Positions 18,372 through 27,775 of a stretch of 64,000 nt of DNA are shown piece by piece. The stretch lies in assembly GCA_002434245.1 (NCBI GenBank), contig DJJR01000022.1, positions 1 to 64,000 on the forward strand, in the 5' to 3' direction. Source of the DNA: Pelosinus fermentans (GTDB lineage: Bacteria; Bacillota; Negativicutes; DSM-13327). The translations under genes were made by a program, and so were the position numbers. Below the pieces are notes generated by a model, which worked only from the letters and a program-made list of their open reading frames with translations, was not told where the DNA came from and ran no database searches. The first letter of the stretch is position 1, and each line of letters starts with the position of its first letter.

Positions 18372-19868
18372 TTAGTAGTTGTTTTCTTTTAATATTACAT
18401 CATGGGCTCCGCCTTCTACAATGCTGGTAGAGGAAACGATGGTTATTCTTGCAACTCGTTGCAGTTCTTTAATGGATATGGCACCGCAGCTGCACATGGT
18501 TGATTTTATTTTGCTTAAGGTAACATCAATGTTATCTTTCAGTTTTCCTGCATAAGGTACATAGCTGTCTACGCCTTCTTCAAATTTAAGATTGCTGCCT
18601 TCTCCAAGGTCATACCGTTCCCAGTTACGGGCGCGCTTTGAGCCTTCGCCCCAATATTCTTTCACGTAATTATTACCAAGCTTTGTTTTGGGAGCAGGAC
18701 TTTCATCGAATCTTGCAAAATATCTTCCCATCATAATAAAGTCAGCACCCATAGCTAAAGCTAATACTGTGTGATAGTCATGTACGACTCCACCGTCGGA
18801 GCAGATTGGAATGTAAATGCCTGTTTCTTTGAAATAATCATCTCTTGCCTGTGCAACTTCAATTACCGCAGAAGCCTGTCCTCTGCCAATTCCTTTTGTT
18901 TCCCTTGTAATACAGATAGAACCTCCGCCGATTCCAACCTTTACAAAATCTGCACCTGCTTCTACGAAGTACATGAACCCTTCTTTGTCGACTACATTTC
19001 CACCGCCGATCTTAACTGTATCCTTGTATTCTTCTTTTATATATTTTATGGTTTCTGCCTGCCATTCGCTAAAGCCGTCAGAAGAATCTACACATAATAC
19101 ATCGACTCCAGCTTTAACTAATGCAGGTACTCGATCTTTATAATCTCTTGTATTAATACCTGCGCCTACCATGTATCGTTTTTCAGAGTCTAACAACTGC
19201 AGGGGATTTTCTTTGTGATCCTCATAATCTTTTCGGAAGACAAAGTACACCAATTGCTGCTGGTCGTTAATGATGGGAAGACAATTCAGCTTATGCTCCC
19301 AGATAATATCATTGGCTTCTTTAAGAGTGGTATGAATGGAACTAACGATGAGCTTTGAAAAAGGTGTCATGAATTCTTTGATTTTCCGGTCTAAAGAATC
19401 CCGGCTCATTCGATAATCTCTGCTAGTGACGATTCCCACTAATTTAGAGTTAAGTGTTCCATCCTCTGTAATGGCAATGGTGGCATGTCCTAATTTTGAT
19501 TTTAATTCTACAACGTCTTTTAAAGTTTGTTCTGGTGATAGATTGGCATTGCTAACTACGAAGCCGGCTTTGAAATTCTTTACTCTGCTCACCATCTCTG
19601 CCTGCTCTTCAATAGGCTGGGAGCCAAAAATAAAAGATAAGCCTCCACATTTAGAAAGAGCGATGGCGAGATTGTCATCGGATACAGATTGCATAATTGC
19701 AGAAACAAAAGGGATATTGATTTCAATTGGTGGCTGCTCATCGCTTTTAAATTTTACTATAGGTGTTTTTAAATTCACTTTGCTGGGGATACAATCTTTT
19801 CTTGTAAGATTGGGTACAAGAAGATATTCGCTAAAGGTTCGGGAAACTTCCTTATAATAGAATGCCAT
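18372..19868 (-). CDS. guaB: IMP dehydrogenase, Tritrichomonas foetus-like type
   Basis: A 498-residue NAD-dependent enzyme converting IMP to XMP, the first committed GMP step. It is far from the usual bacterial GuaB: the catalytic loop is [13 protein letters not shown] (Cys319) instead of the common GPGSICTTR, the flap has RNWERYDL (Arg418-Tyr419), and the C-terminus reads [15 protein letters not shown]. Recalled against the protozoan T. foetus enzyme, similarity runs the whole length and Cys319, Arg418 and Tyr419 have the same numbers. A CBS pair occupies about residues 100-215. Single gene, convergent with the TauE gene. Whether a second, ordinary guaB exists elsewhere cannot be told. Confidence 0.93.
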   Translation of the reverse strand: MAFYYKEVSRTFSEYLLVPNLTRKDCIPSKVNLKTPIVKFKSDEQPPIEINIPFVSAIMQSVSDDNLAIALSKCGGLSFIFGSQPIEEQAEMVSRVKNFKAGFVVSNANLSPEQTLKDVVELKSKLGHATIAITEDGTLNSKLVGIVTSRDYRMSRDSLDRKIKEFMTPFSKLIVSSIHTTLKEANDIIWEHKLNCLPIINDQQQLVYFVFRKDYEDHKENPLQLLDSEKRYMVGAGINTRDYKDRVPALVKAGVDVLCVDSSDGFSEWQAETIKYIKEEYKDTVKIGGGNVVDKEGFMYFVEAGADFVKVGIGGGSICITRETKGIGRGQASAVIEVAQARDDYFKETGIYIPICSDGGVVHDYHTVLALAMGADFIMMGRYFARFDESPAPKTKLGNNYVKEYWGEGSKRARNWERYDLGEGSNLKFEEGVDSYVPYAGKLKDNIDVTLSKIKSTMCSCGAISIKELQRVARITIVSSTSIVEGGAHDVILKENNY

Positions 19869-20021
19869 TGTTTACTGCCGCCTTCCTATACAAATTTTGA
19901 CTATTGTATCAAAGTTAGTGGGTGGTGTCAACTTACAAAATATTTTGTTTACAGGAGTTTGCAATTCGACAGAGAATTACAATAAAGATTTCTATGAAAT
20001 GAATCGCGATTGGAGGGGAAT

Positions 20022-21917
20022 ATGGATTATAAAATTTGTCTGATCGCTCCATTTGCCAGCATGAAGAAGCTGGCTGATGAAGTTATTTTAGAACGTGACC
20101 CTGAATGGCACGGGAACGTTGAGGTTGCCCTTGGTGATTCCCAGGCTGGGCTGGAACAAGCACGGCTTGCCATGGAGCGGGGAGCAGAGGTCTTAATTAG
20201 CCGCGGTGGTACTGCTTTATTAATTGCTGAACAAGTTTCCGTGCCAGTGGTGCAGATACAGGTCACTGCTCTTGACATTCTGCGTACGATCAAACAGGTA
20301 GGAGTCAGTTTAGGTGTAATCGGTGTAGCTGGATTTCGGAATGTTATTTATGAATGTGAGACACTGGCTGAGTTATTGGGCATATCGGTACGGGTTATTG
20401 CCCTGGAAAACAAGGCAGAAACGGCGGAAAGAATTGCTTTCGCTGCCAGTGAGGGCATTAAAGTAGTTATCGGTGATGCAAATTCAGTTGAGCTTGCCCG
20501 CCAGATTGGACTGGGCGGTTATGTAATCGGAACTGGTAAAGATGCAATCTATAAAGCCATCAAAGAGGCTGAATTGGTAGCGGAAGTTCGTCGTCGCGAG
20601 CAAGAACGGGCCGAGCTTTTGCAAGCCATTGTGAATTCATCTACAGATGGGATTGTTGCTGTAGATAAAGCAGCCCGCATTACCTTTTTTAATCCTGCAG
20701 CCTGCGATATTTTCCAAGTGTCACAGGCAATGGCTGTTGGACGTTCAGTAAGTGAGGTGATACCTAATACTCGTTTGCCTGCCGTTCTTGATAATGGAGT
20801 GGCGGAAATGGGCGAAGTTCAGCATCTGGGAAATAAGGAATTAGCGACGAAGCGAATACCGATTAAGATCAAGGATGAAGTAGTTGGTGCAATCGCTAGT
20901 TTTCAGGATGTTACCCAACTACAGCGCTTTGAGCAGGCGATACGGCAAAAACTGCACTCAAAGGGGTTGGTGGCCAAAGTAAGTCTAAAGCAAATTGTTG
21001 GTTCTTCGCCGGCACTGGAGGCCGCTAAAAGGCAAGCGCACCGTTATGCCATGTCTAGTTCCACTGTTTTGATCACTGGTGAGTCTGGTACTGGCAAGGA
21101 AATGTTTGCTCAGAGTATACATAATCTCAGTTCTCGTGAGAAGAGTCCTTTTGTTGCTGTTAATTGTGCTGCTTTACCTGAAAATCTGCTGGAGAGTGAG
21201 TTATTGGGGTATGAAGAAGGGGCATTTACGGGAGCAAAGAAAGGCGGTAAACAGGGATTATTTGAACTGGCCCATGGCGGTACGATGTTTCTGGATGAAA
21301 TCGGAGAAATGCCCTTAGCCCTGCAGGCACGGCTGCTGCGGGTGCTGCAAGAAAAAGAAGTTATGCGTTTAGGCGGGGATCGTGTCATTCCTGTAGATGT
21401 AAGGGTGATTGCAGCTACAAATCAGGATATGGCTGAATTGGTTGCAAAAAAACAGTTTCGGGAAGATTTATATTATCGTCTCGATATTTTACGTCTTTAT
21501 TTGCCGCCCCTTAGAGATCGTAAAGGAGATATTCCTATGCTGGTGGAGTACTTTTACCGCAAGTTGAAACAGCTAAATCCAGGGGTTAAAGGGATTGCTC
21601 CTGAGGCGCTGGTAATTTTAGAAAAGCTTTCTTGGCCGGGGAATGTGCGGGAATTGGCCAATCTTATGGAAAGAGCCTTGCTGCTGTCGGATAATGAAGT
21701 GGTTACCGCTGAAGATATTAGGAGCATTTTGCCTGCCCAGGCAGCCTCTCTTCAGGCGGATTCCTTGCCTGGTGAATATGGTAATTTGGAAGAGATGGAG
21801 AAGGAAGCCATTGAACAAATATTACGGGAAGAAAATTTTAACTATACTCGGGCGGCCAGCCGCTTAGGCATAAATCGCACTACTTTATGGCGAAAGATTC
21901 AAAAACTGAATCGATAA
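20022..21917 (+). CDS. Sigma-54-dependent activator with PrpR N-terminal sensor (hexonate operon)
   Basis: About 631 residues: PrpR-like sensor (1-180, with [13 protein letters not shown]), PAS (about 190-300), AAA+ domain with GESGTGKE and GAFTGAKK, and Fis-type HTH ending [16 protein letters not shown] at 20012-20018 supports ATG 20022 over TTG 20010. Closely related in architecture and motif wording to the activator at 11355. It lies just before a perfect sigma-54 promoter and the hexonate operon, so it should activate uxaB-kdgA in response to a sugar acid or pathway intermediate. Confidence 0.93.
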   Translation: MDYKICLIAPFASMKKLADEVILERDPEWHGNVEVALGDSQAGLEQARLAMERGAEVLISRGGTALLIAEQVSVPVVQIQVTALDILRTIKQVGVSLGVIGVAGFRNVIYECETLAELLGISVRVIALENKAETAERIAFAASEGIKVVIGDANSVELARQIGLGGYVIGTGKDAIYKAIKEAELVAEVRRREQERAELLQAIVNSSTDGIVAVDKAARITFFNPAACDIFQVSQAMAVGRSVSEVIPNTRLPAVLDNGVAEMGEVQHLGNKELATKRIPIKIKDEVVGAIASFQDVTQLQRFEQAIRQKLHSKGLVAKVSLKQIVGSSPALEAAKRQAHRYAMSSSTVLITGESGTGKEMFAQSIHNLSSREKSPFVAVNCAALPENLLESELLGYEEGAFTGAKKGGKQGLFELAHGGTMFLDEIGEMPLALQARLLRVLQEKEVMRLGGDRVIPVDVRVIAATNQDMAELVAKKQFREDLYYRLDILRLYLPPLRDRKGDIPMLVEYFYRKLKQLNPGVKGIAPEALVILEKLSWPGNVRELANLMERALLLSDNEVVTAEDIRSILPAQAASLQADSLPGEYGNLEEMEKEAIEQILREENFNYTRAASRLGINRTTLWRKIQKLNR

Positions 21918-21973
21918 CAAGCAATAGATGCATAAAGCAACAGTCGTTGTTGCTTTATGCATCTATTGCTTGT
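21917..21973. repeat. Perfect 26-bp palindrome after the activator gene
   Basis: The arms at 21917-21942 and 21948-21973 are exact reverse complements (outer ends ACAAGCAATAGATGC / GCATCTATTGCTTGT) around a 5-base loop. It begins at the last base of the activator stop codon and has no T tract. It may terminate by structure alone or be an enhancer site for the activator. Confidence 0.8.
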
Positions 21974-22015
21974 TGCTTAATAATCAGAATCTTAGGTATT
22001 CAAGGGGTAACAGTG

Positions 22016-22032
22016 TTGGCACGGTATTTGCA
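22016..22032 (+). promoter_or_regulatory. Sigma-54 promoter of the hexonate operon
   Basis: TTGGCACG-N4-TTGCA is an exact consensus with GG and GC 12 bases apart, about 100 bases before the uxaB start and just after a sigma-54 activator gene. Confidence 0.93.
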
Positions 22033-22129
22033 TAGTAAGATAGTCGTAGAAGTAGGGTAGATTGATAAGGTGCAAAATGTTTTTGACAATCTTAACTATC
22101 TATCTTAGACAAAGAAGAGAGGGGAATCT

Positions 22130-23656
22130 ATGAAAAAATTAAATGGGGAACTTTTGCGCAGTGATTTCTTTTTGCCAGAAGATGCTGCAGCGCAAATCAA
22201 CTCAAGCAATTTACCAGAAAGGGTGATCCAATTTGGTGAAGGCAATTTTCTAAGAGCGTTTGTTGATTGGATGATTCATCAGCTTAATAAGCAGGGGAAG
22301 TTTAATGGAAGAGTTGTGGTTGTTCAGCCAATTGCTCAAGGGTTAGCCGGAAAATTAAATGAGCAGGATGGTCTATATACTCTATTGCTGAGGGGCTTGC
22401 AAGATGGAAGTCCGGTGGAGCAGAAAGAGATTATCAGTTCAATTAGCAGAGGAATTAATCCCTATACAGATTGGGATGCTTATCTTAAGTGTGCTGAAAA
22501 TCCTGCTATTGAGTTTGTGATTTCAAATACAACCGAGGCGGGCATTGCTTATGATGAAAATGATCGTTTGGATGATAAGCCGCCAAGTTCTTTTCCTGGT
22601 AAGCTGACTGCCTATTTGTATCACCGCTTTCAGTATTTTCAAGGAAACCCGGATAAAGGCATGGTCATTATTCCTTGTGAACTGATTGATCGTAATGGTG
22701 ATAATCTAAAAGAAGTTATCCTTACACTTTGCCATGCCTGGAACTTACCGCAAGAATTTAAATCATGGGTCTGCAATCATAATTATTTCCTTAATTCCTT
22801 AGTGGATCGAGTGGTAACAGGTTATCCAAAAGATGAAATAACAGATCTTGAAATGAAGCTGGGATATAGTGATCAATTAATCAACACAGGTGAACTCTTC
22901 CACCTTTGGGTAATCGAAGGACCACAGGAATTAGCAAAACGGCTGCCTTTTGCAGAAGTTGGCCTTAATGTCATTTGGACTGAGGATATGGCGCCCTATC
23001 GTACACGGAAAGTACGCATTTTAAATGGAGCTCATACCGCTTCTGTTCCGGCAGCATTCTTATATGGACTGGAAGAAGTCGGAGAAATGATGGATCATGA
23101 AGTGTTAGGGAAATATGTGAGACAGATTGTATCCGATGAGATTATTCCCTCTATTCATTTGGATAAAAAAATGCTGACTGAATTTGCAGATTCTGTAATT
23201 GAACGTTTTCAAAACCCATATATCAGACATTATTTAATCAGCATTTTACTCAATTCCTCATCAAAATTTAAAGCCAGAGTTTTGCCTTCAATTCTAGAAT
23301 ATCAGCAACTTCATGGTGTATTGCCTGAAAAACTGACCTTTTCATTAGCGGCACTGATAGCTGTGTATAAGGACGGCAAAGTGTCAGAGAATGGTATGCA
23401 GGCAAAACGGGAAAAAGGCGAGTTTGTGATGAAAGATGATATGCCGGTATTGGAATTCTTTGGGGAGACTTGGAAAGCATTTGACGGCAGCCAGGAAAGT
23501 ATGACAGCGGTAGTAAAAACGGTGTTAGAGAATGCTGCTATTTGGGGGCAGGATCTGAATCAAATTAATACATTGACGGAAAAAACGGCTGACTATCTAT
23601 ATCAAATTGTTAACGATGGTATGCAAGTTACCGTTGCACGGCTGATTAGGGGGTAA
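22130..23656 (+). CDS. uxaB: Tagaturonate reductase (altronate oxidoreductase)
   Basis: A 508-residue NADH-linked enzyme of the polyol-specific long-chain dehydrogenase family that reduces D-tagaturonate to D-altronate. The nucleotide-binding start VIQFGEGNFLRAF and the catalytic segment KVRILNGAHTA (Lys, Asn, His) are intact. It is first in the sigma-54 operon and is followed after 5 bases by altronate dehydratase, the next step. Mannitol/fructuronate relatives exist, but the pairing with UxaA favours UxaB. GAGAGGGG lies before the ATG. Confidence 0.92.
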   Translation: MKKLNGELLRSDFFLPEDAAAQINSSNLPERVIQFGEGNFLRAFVDWMIHQLNKQGKFNGRVVVVQPIAQGLAGKLNEQDGLYTLLLRGLQDGSPVEQKEIISSISRGINPYTDWDAYLKCAENPAIEFVISNTTEAGIAYDENDRLDDKPPSSFPGKLTAYLYHRFQYFQGNPDKGMVIIPCELIDRNGDNLKEVILTLCHAWNLPQEFKSWVCNHNYFLNSLVDRVVTGYPKDEITDLEMKLGYSDQLINTGELFHLWVIEGPQELAKRLPFAEVGLNVIWTEDMAPYRTRKVRILNGAHTASVPAAFLYGLEEVGEMMDHEVLGKYVRQIVSDEIIPSIHLDKKMLTEFADSVIERFQNPYIRHYLISILLNSSSKFKARVLPSILEYQQLHGVLPEKLTFSLAALIAVYKDGKVSENGMQAKREKGEFVMKDDMPVLEFFGETWKAFDGSQESMTAVVKTVLENAAIWGQDLNQINTLTEKTADYLYQIVNDGMQVTVARLIRG

Positions 23657-23661
23657 CGGAT

Positions 23662-25143
23662 ATGTCATTGTTAAAAATCCATGAAGCAGATAATGTAGCT
23701 GTTACTCTCGATGATATAAAAAAAGGAGAGCAGCTTACGGTAGAGGCTGTTAGGATTGCTGCTCTCGAAGATATTGCTAAAGGGCATAAAATTGCCTTGC
23801 GGGACTTAAAAGAAAACGAGAACATCATAAAATATGGCTTTCCTATTGGACACGTAGTGAGAGATGTTGAAGCTGGAAGCTGGGTACATGCTCACAATAT
23901 TAAGACTAATCTTGGAGAGATGCTGGAATACAGCTATGAGCCAGATTTGCCTCAAGAACAGTCCGTGGCATGTAATCAGACCTTTAAGGGATACAGGCGA
24001 CAAGACGGGCGGGTTGGAGTTCGCAATGAGATTTGGATTATCCCTACGGTAAGCTGCGTGAATCGGGCAGCTCAATTGCTGGCTAAACAGGGCAATGAAA
24101 TTGCGGGTGCAAATATTGACGGTGTCTTTGAATTTACTCACCCTTATGGCTGTTCCCAGCTTGGTGAGGATCATCTGACAACCCAGCGTATTTTAGCAGC
24201 TTTGGTAAATCACCCCAATGCTGGCGGTGTGCTGGTACTTGGACTGGGCTGTGAGAATAATAATATTCCAGAGTTTAAGAATATACTAGGAGAGTATGAT
24301 CCTGGCCGAGTTAAGTTTTTAGCAGCCCAAGAGGTCGAAGATGAAATTATAGCTGGCAGAGAACTACTAGAAGAACTAGTTGCATATGCCGCCCAATTCA
24401 AAAGAGAAGAATGTCCTGTTTCTGAGCTGGTTGTAGGCCTAAAATGCGGCGGTTCTGATGGTTTTTCAGGTATTACCGGCAATCCATTGGTTGGAGCTTT
24501 TTCCGATAAGCTGATTGCCTGCGGCGGCAGCACCGTTCTGACGGAAGTACCGGAGATGTTTGGTGCTGAAACGATTTTGATGAAACGAGCTAAAGATCAA
24601 GCTGTGTTTGATAAAACGGTGAAGCTGGTCAATGATTTTAAAGACTACTTTATGTCATACAATCAGCCCATTTATGAAAATCCATCCCCCGGTAATAAAA
24701 AAGGCGGCATTTCCACCCTGGAAGAAAAATCACTAGGCTGCACGCAAAAAGGTGGCCGCAGTATTGTTGTGGATGTACTGGACTATGGTGAATCCGTAAC
24801 ACGCAAGGGACTGAACCTTTTGAATGGACCAGGCAATGATGCTGTAGCGGCAACGGCTCTGGCAGCTGCCGGCTGTCATATCGTTTTGTTTACTACTGGA
24901 CGTGGTACACCTCTGGGTACGGCAGTACCAACCATAAAAGTAGCTACGAATAGTGATCTGTTTAGGCGTAAAGCCAATTGGATGGATTTTAATGCTGGAC
25001 AATTGCTGGAAGGACAGTCGATGCAGGCTGTGACAGATGAGTTTTTCTCCTATATCGTAGAAGTTTCTTCAGGGAGGCTGTCTAAATCAGAGAATATGGG
25101 TTTTAGAGAAATTGCCATCTTTAAAAATGGCGTAACTTTATAA
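23662..25143 (+). CDS. uxaA: Altronate dehydratase
   Basis: A 493-residue iron-dependent dehydratase producing 2-keto-3-deoxygluconate from D-altronate. The N-terminal SAF domain (about 1-80) and the large C-terminal domain with QDGRVGVRNE, HPYGCSQLGEDH and GLKCGGSDGFSGI match UxaA of full length. It is spaced 5 bases after uxaB, suggesting translational coupling, and feeds the KDG kinase gene further down the operon. Confidence 0.93.
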   Translation: MSLLKIHEADNVAVTLDDIKKGEQLTVEAVRIAALEDIAKGHKIALRDLKENENIIKYGFPIGHVVRDVEAGSWVHAHNIKTNLGEMLEYSYEPDLPQEQSVACNQTFKGYRRQDGRVGVRNEIWIIPTVSCVNRAAQLLAKQGNEIAGANIDGVFEFTHPYGCSQLGEDHLTTQRILAALVNHPNAGGVLVLGLGCENNNIPEFKNILGEYDPGRVKFLAAQEVEDEIIAGRELLEELVAYAAQFKREECPVSELVVGLKCGGSDGFSGITGNPLVGAFSDKLIACGGSTVLTEVPEMFGAETILMKRAKDQAVFDKTVKLVNDFKDYFMSYNQPIYENPSPGNKKGGISTLEEKSLGCTQKGGRSIVVDVLDYGESVTRKGLNLLNGPGNDAVAATALAAAGCHIVLFTTGRGTPLGTAVPTIKVATNSDLFRRKANWMDFNAGQLLEGQSMQAVTDEFFSYIVEVSSGRLSKSENMGFREIAIFKNGVTL

Positions 25144-25178
25144 CAAAAACCCAAATAAAATCAATGGAAAGAGAGTGC

Positions 25179-26201
25179 ATGAGAAGGATGAAGGCTATTT
25201 ATTTACAATCACCTGGGGATATTAAAGTGGAAGACGTTGCTTATCCCCAGCGTGGGGAAAATGAAGTTTTAATTAAGACACGGAGTTTGGGAATATGCGG
25301 TTCCGATATCGGTGCCTATATGGGGACCAATCCTCTTGTATCCTATCCCCGGATTATTGGACATGAGGCAGCTGGCGAAGTGATGGCAGTGCCAGAAGGG
25401 GAAACGGAACTAGCGATTGGTGATCATGTGGTGATTGAACCTTATGTATACTGCGGCAAATGTTACCCTTGTCAAAACAACCGCACGAATTGCTGCGAAA
25501 ATTTGACTGTTCGAGGGGTGCATATTGACGGAGCTATGTCGGAGTATTTTGTTCATCCTAGGAACTTGGTGCATAAAGTACCCAAAGAAATACCTTGGAA
25601 TTTGCTGGCTATGGTTGAACCGTTAACCATTTCCATGCATGCTGTGAAACGCTCCCGCGTAAAAGCAGGAGAACATGTAGTAATTACTGGATCTGGTCCT
25701 ATTGGCCTGTTGGCTGCGCAGTATGCATTAACCTTAAATGCAATACCGATTGTAGTAGACCCTGTAGAAGAACGATTGGAATTTGCCAAGCAGCTAGGCG
25801 TAACGTATACTGTTAATCCAGTAAAAGCTGATGCTGTTAATGAAATTAAGACTATTACAAATGGCAGAATGGCAGAGGTCATTATCGAAGCATCAGGAAA
25901 TGCTGCAGCTGTCCGCAGCAGTATTGATTATGTATCCTATGCGGGAAGAATTTCTCTTGTGGGCTGGCCGAAAAGTGAGATTTCTTTGCCTACCGCTTTG
26001 TTTACCAAGAAAGAACTGGACATTGTTGGCTCAAGAAACAGCTTCCACGCTTTCCCTGAAAGTGTCAAACTGGTAGGCGAACACAAAGTGGATGTTGCCG
26101 CTGTAATCACAAAAACCATTTCTTTTGAAGAGGTTCCTGCATTAGTCAGCGATATTGCAGCCCATCCTGGAAACTATCTCAAAGTAGTAGCTTTGCTATA
26201 G
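25179..26201 (+). CDS. Zinc alcohol dehydrogenase, LgoD-like (L-galactonate 5-dehydrogenase)
   Basis: A medium-chain dehydrogenase of about 340 residues with GICGSDIGAY and GHEAAGEV (catalytic zinc), four structural-zinc cysteines in CGKCYPCQNNRTNCC, and the Rossmann motif GSGPIGLLAA. In Escherichia coli the related LgoD oxidises L-galactonate to D-tagaturonate, the substrate of the UxaB encoded two genes upstream. The absence of uronate isomerase supports entry at this step. A threonine-dehydrogenase-like role is the alternative. ATG 25179 suits the GGAAAGAGAG site; ATG 25164 and 25188 are also in frame. Confidence 0.82.
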   Translation: MRRMKAIYLQSPGDIKVEDVAYPQRGENEVLIKTRSLGICGSDIGAYMGTNPLVSYPRIIGHEAAGEVMAVPEGETELAIGDHVVIEPYVYCGKCYPCQNNRTNCCENLTVRGVHIDGAMSEYFVHPRNLVHKVPKEIPWNLLAMVEPLTISMHAVKRSRVKAGEHVVITGSGPIGLLAAQYALTLNAIPIVVDPVEERLEFAKQLGVTYTVNPVKADAVNEIKTITNGRMAEVIIEASGNAAAVRSSIDYVSYAGRISLVGWPKSEISLPTALFTKKELDIVGSRNSFHAFPESVKLVGEHKVDVAAVITKTISFEEVPALVSDIAAHPGNYLKVVALL

Positions 26202-26218
26202 CTTTGACAAAAATGCAG

Positions 26219-26250
26219 TCTCAACGATTCCTTTCAAGGTTTCGTTGAGA
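26219..26250 (+). promoter_or_regulatory. Intercistronic hairpin before the MFS gene
   Basis: TCTCAACGA / TCGTTGAGA stem with a 14-base loop and no T tract. It may protect or attenuate the operon mRNA. Confidence 0.4.
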
Positions 26251-26344
26251 TGGAAAATTTCAGAAAACAATGAATTGCGGTAAATTGATAGAGGTTTCTA
26301 CTGGGTAATTACGAATATAAATAATTTAGGAGTGTGTTATTAGT

Positions 26345-27673
26345 ATGGCAGGAATCACTAGAACCGAACTTACCAATCAAGCGATGGACAAAGCCAAGAA
26401 TAAACTTGTACCTTTTATCCTGGTCATGTACATTTTTGCTTTCTTGGATCGTGCGAATATTGGTTTTGCAAAGCAGGCTTTTCAGTTGGATACTGGCGTC
26501 AGCGATGCGGCCTTTGCTCTTGGCGCGGGTATCTTTTTCATCGGCTACGCGGTATTTGAAGTGCCGAGTAATATTATCATGCATCATGTGGGAGCAAGAG
26601 CTTGGTTAGCTCGTATTATGGTTACCTGGGGGCTGGTATCTGCCGGATTTGCTTGGGTATCAACAGAAAATCAATTTCTAGGATTACGGGTTTTGCTGGG
26701 GATTGCAGAAGCAGGCTTTATGCCAGCGATTGTTTATTATTTTACTACCTGGTTTACAGAACGTCGCCGTAGTTCGGTAATGGGGCTTTTCTGGCTTGGA
26801 CCGCCCTTGGCATTCATTTTTGGTTCTCCTTTATCCGGAATATTGTTAGATATGAATGGGGTGCTTGGTTTTAAAGGCTGGCAGTGGATGTTCCTGGTAG
26901 AAGGAGTATTGGCTGCTGCTATGGGTGTATGGGCTTATTGGTATTTAGTTGATAAACCTCAAGATGCAAAATGGCTTTCTGATGATGAGAAAAAAGCGTT
27001 GCTGACTGAGTTAGAAGAAGAAAATGCGGCAAAACCACAAGTGAAAGTAGGTCCGCTGAAAGTATTGGGTAATCCTAAGGTCTTATTCTTAGCTGCTATT
27101 TGCTTTATGATTCAAGTTAGTAATTATGGTTTGAATTTTTATTTGCCTACCCACGTTGCTGGATTATTAGGGAAAAAAGTAGGTCTGGAAGTTGGGCTGA
27201 TCAGTGCCATTCCTTGGATTTGTGCATTAGCCGCTACCGTTCTTCTTCCTCGTTATTCTGATAAAACAGGCAGTCGTGGTGTTTTAGCTGCTATCATTAT
27301 TGGGGCAGCAGGTGCAGGGTTCATTGTTTCCGCTACAGGAAGTCCACTGCTTGGAATTTTGTCCCTATGCGTAGTTGCCTGCGGCAACTTGGCTTGTCAG
27401 CCTATTTTCTGGACATTGCCCAGCAGATTTTTAAGCGGTGTAGCTGCAGCAAGCGGAATTGCATTTATCAATTCCATTGGCAACTTAGGCGGATTCCTTG
27501 CTCCCAATCTGCGTGTATGGGCGGAGCAGGCTTTTCACAATCCTTATGCAGGACTATATGCAATTGCAGTATCTGGTTTTATTGGGGCAATTCTGCTCTT
27601 AATCTCCGTTCCTCTTGGTATCGGACAGAATATCAAAGAGATATCAAAATCGGCTAATTCATTATCAAATTGA
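26345..27673 (+). CDS. MFS transporter, ACS family, probable hexonate importer
   Basis: A 442-residue, 12-helix permease with LDRANIGFAKQAF in helix 1, GYAVFEVPSNII, and GIAEAGFMPAI in helix 4, the ACS branch that includes galactonate and tartrate carriers. Its place between the LgoD-like dehydrogenase and the kinase/aldolase genes makes L-galactonate or a related hexonate the likely cargo. It is not closely similar to the ACS carrier at 15697, so the two probably serve different acids. The codon read as start overlaps TAGTATGG; ATG 26345 follows GGAGTG. Confidence 0.9.
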   Translation: MAGITRTELTNQAMDKAKNKLVPFILVMYIFAFLDRANIGFAKQAFQLDTGVSDAAFALGAGIFFIGYAVFEVPSNIIMHHVGARAWLARIMVTWGLVSAGFAWVSTENQFLGLRVLLGIAEAGFMPAIVYYFTTWFTERRRSSVMGLFWLGPPLAFIFGSPLSGILLDMNGVLGFKGWQWMFLVEGVLAAAMGVWAYWYLVDKPQDAKWLSDDEKKALLTELEEENAAKPQVKVGPLKVLGNPKVLFLAAICFMIQVSNYGLNFYLPTHVAGLLGKKVGLEVGLISAIPWICALAATVLLPRYSDKTGSRGVLAAIIIGAAGAGFIVSATGSPLLGILSLCVVACGNLACQPIFWTLPSRFLSGVAAASGIAFINSIGNLGGFLAPNLRVWAEQAFHNPYAGLYAIAVSGFIGAILLLISVPLGIGQNIKEISKSANSLSN

Positions 27674-27707
27674 AGCCGGATTGCTTCTCTTTATTGCAGT
27701 TTATAAA

Positions 27708-27738
27708 GCAAGAGTGGCTATATCGCAGCCACTCTTGC
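27708..27738 (+). promoter_or_regulatory. Intercistronic hairpin after the MFS gene
   Basis: GCAAGAGTGGCT / AGCCACTCTTGC with a 7-base loop, no T tract; could be a partial terminator or mRNA stabiliser inside the operon. Confidence 0.5.
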
Positions 27739-27775
27739 AATAGTTGTAAATAAATGAATGTGGAGATGAATCACA

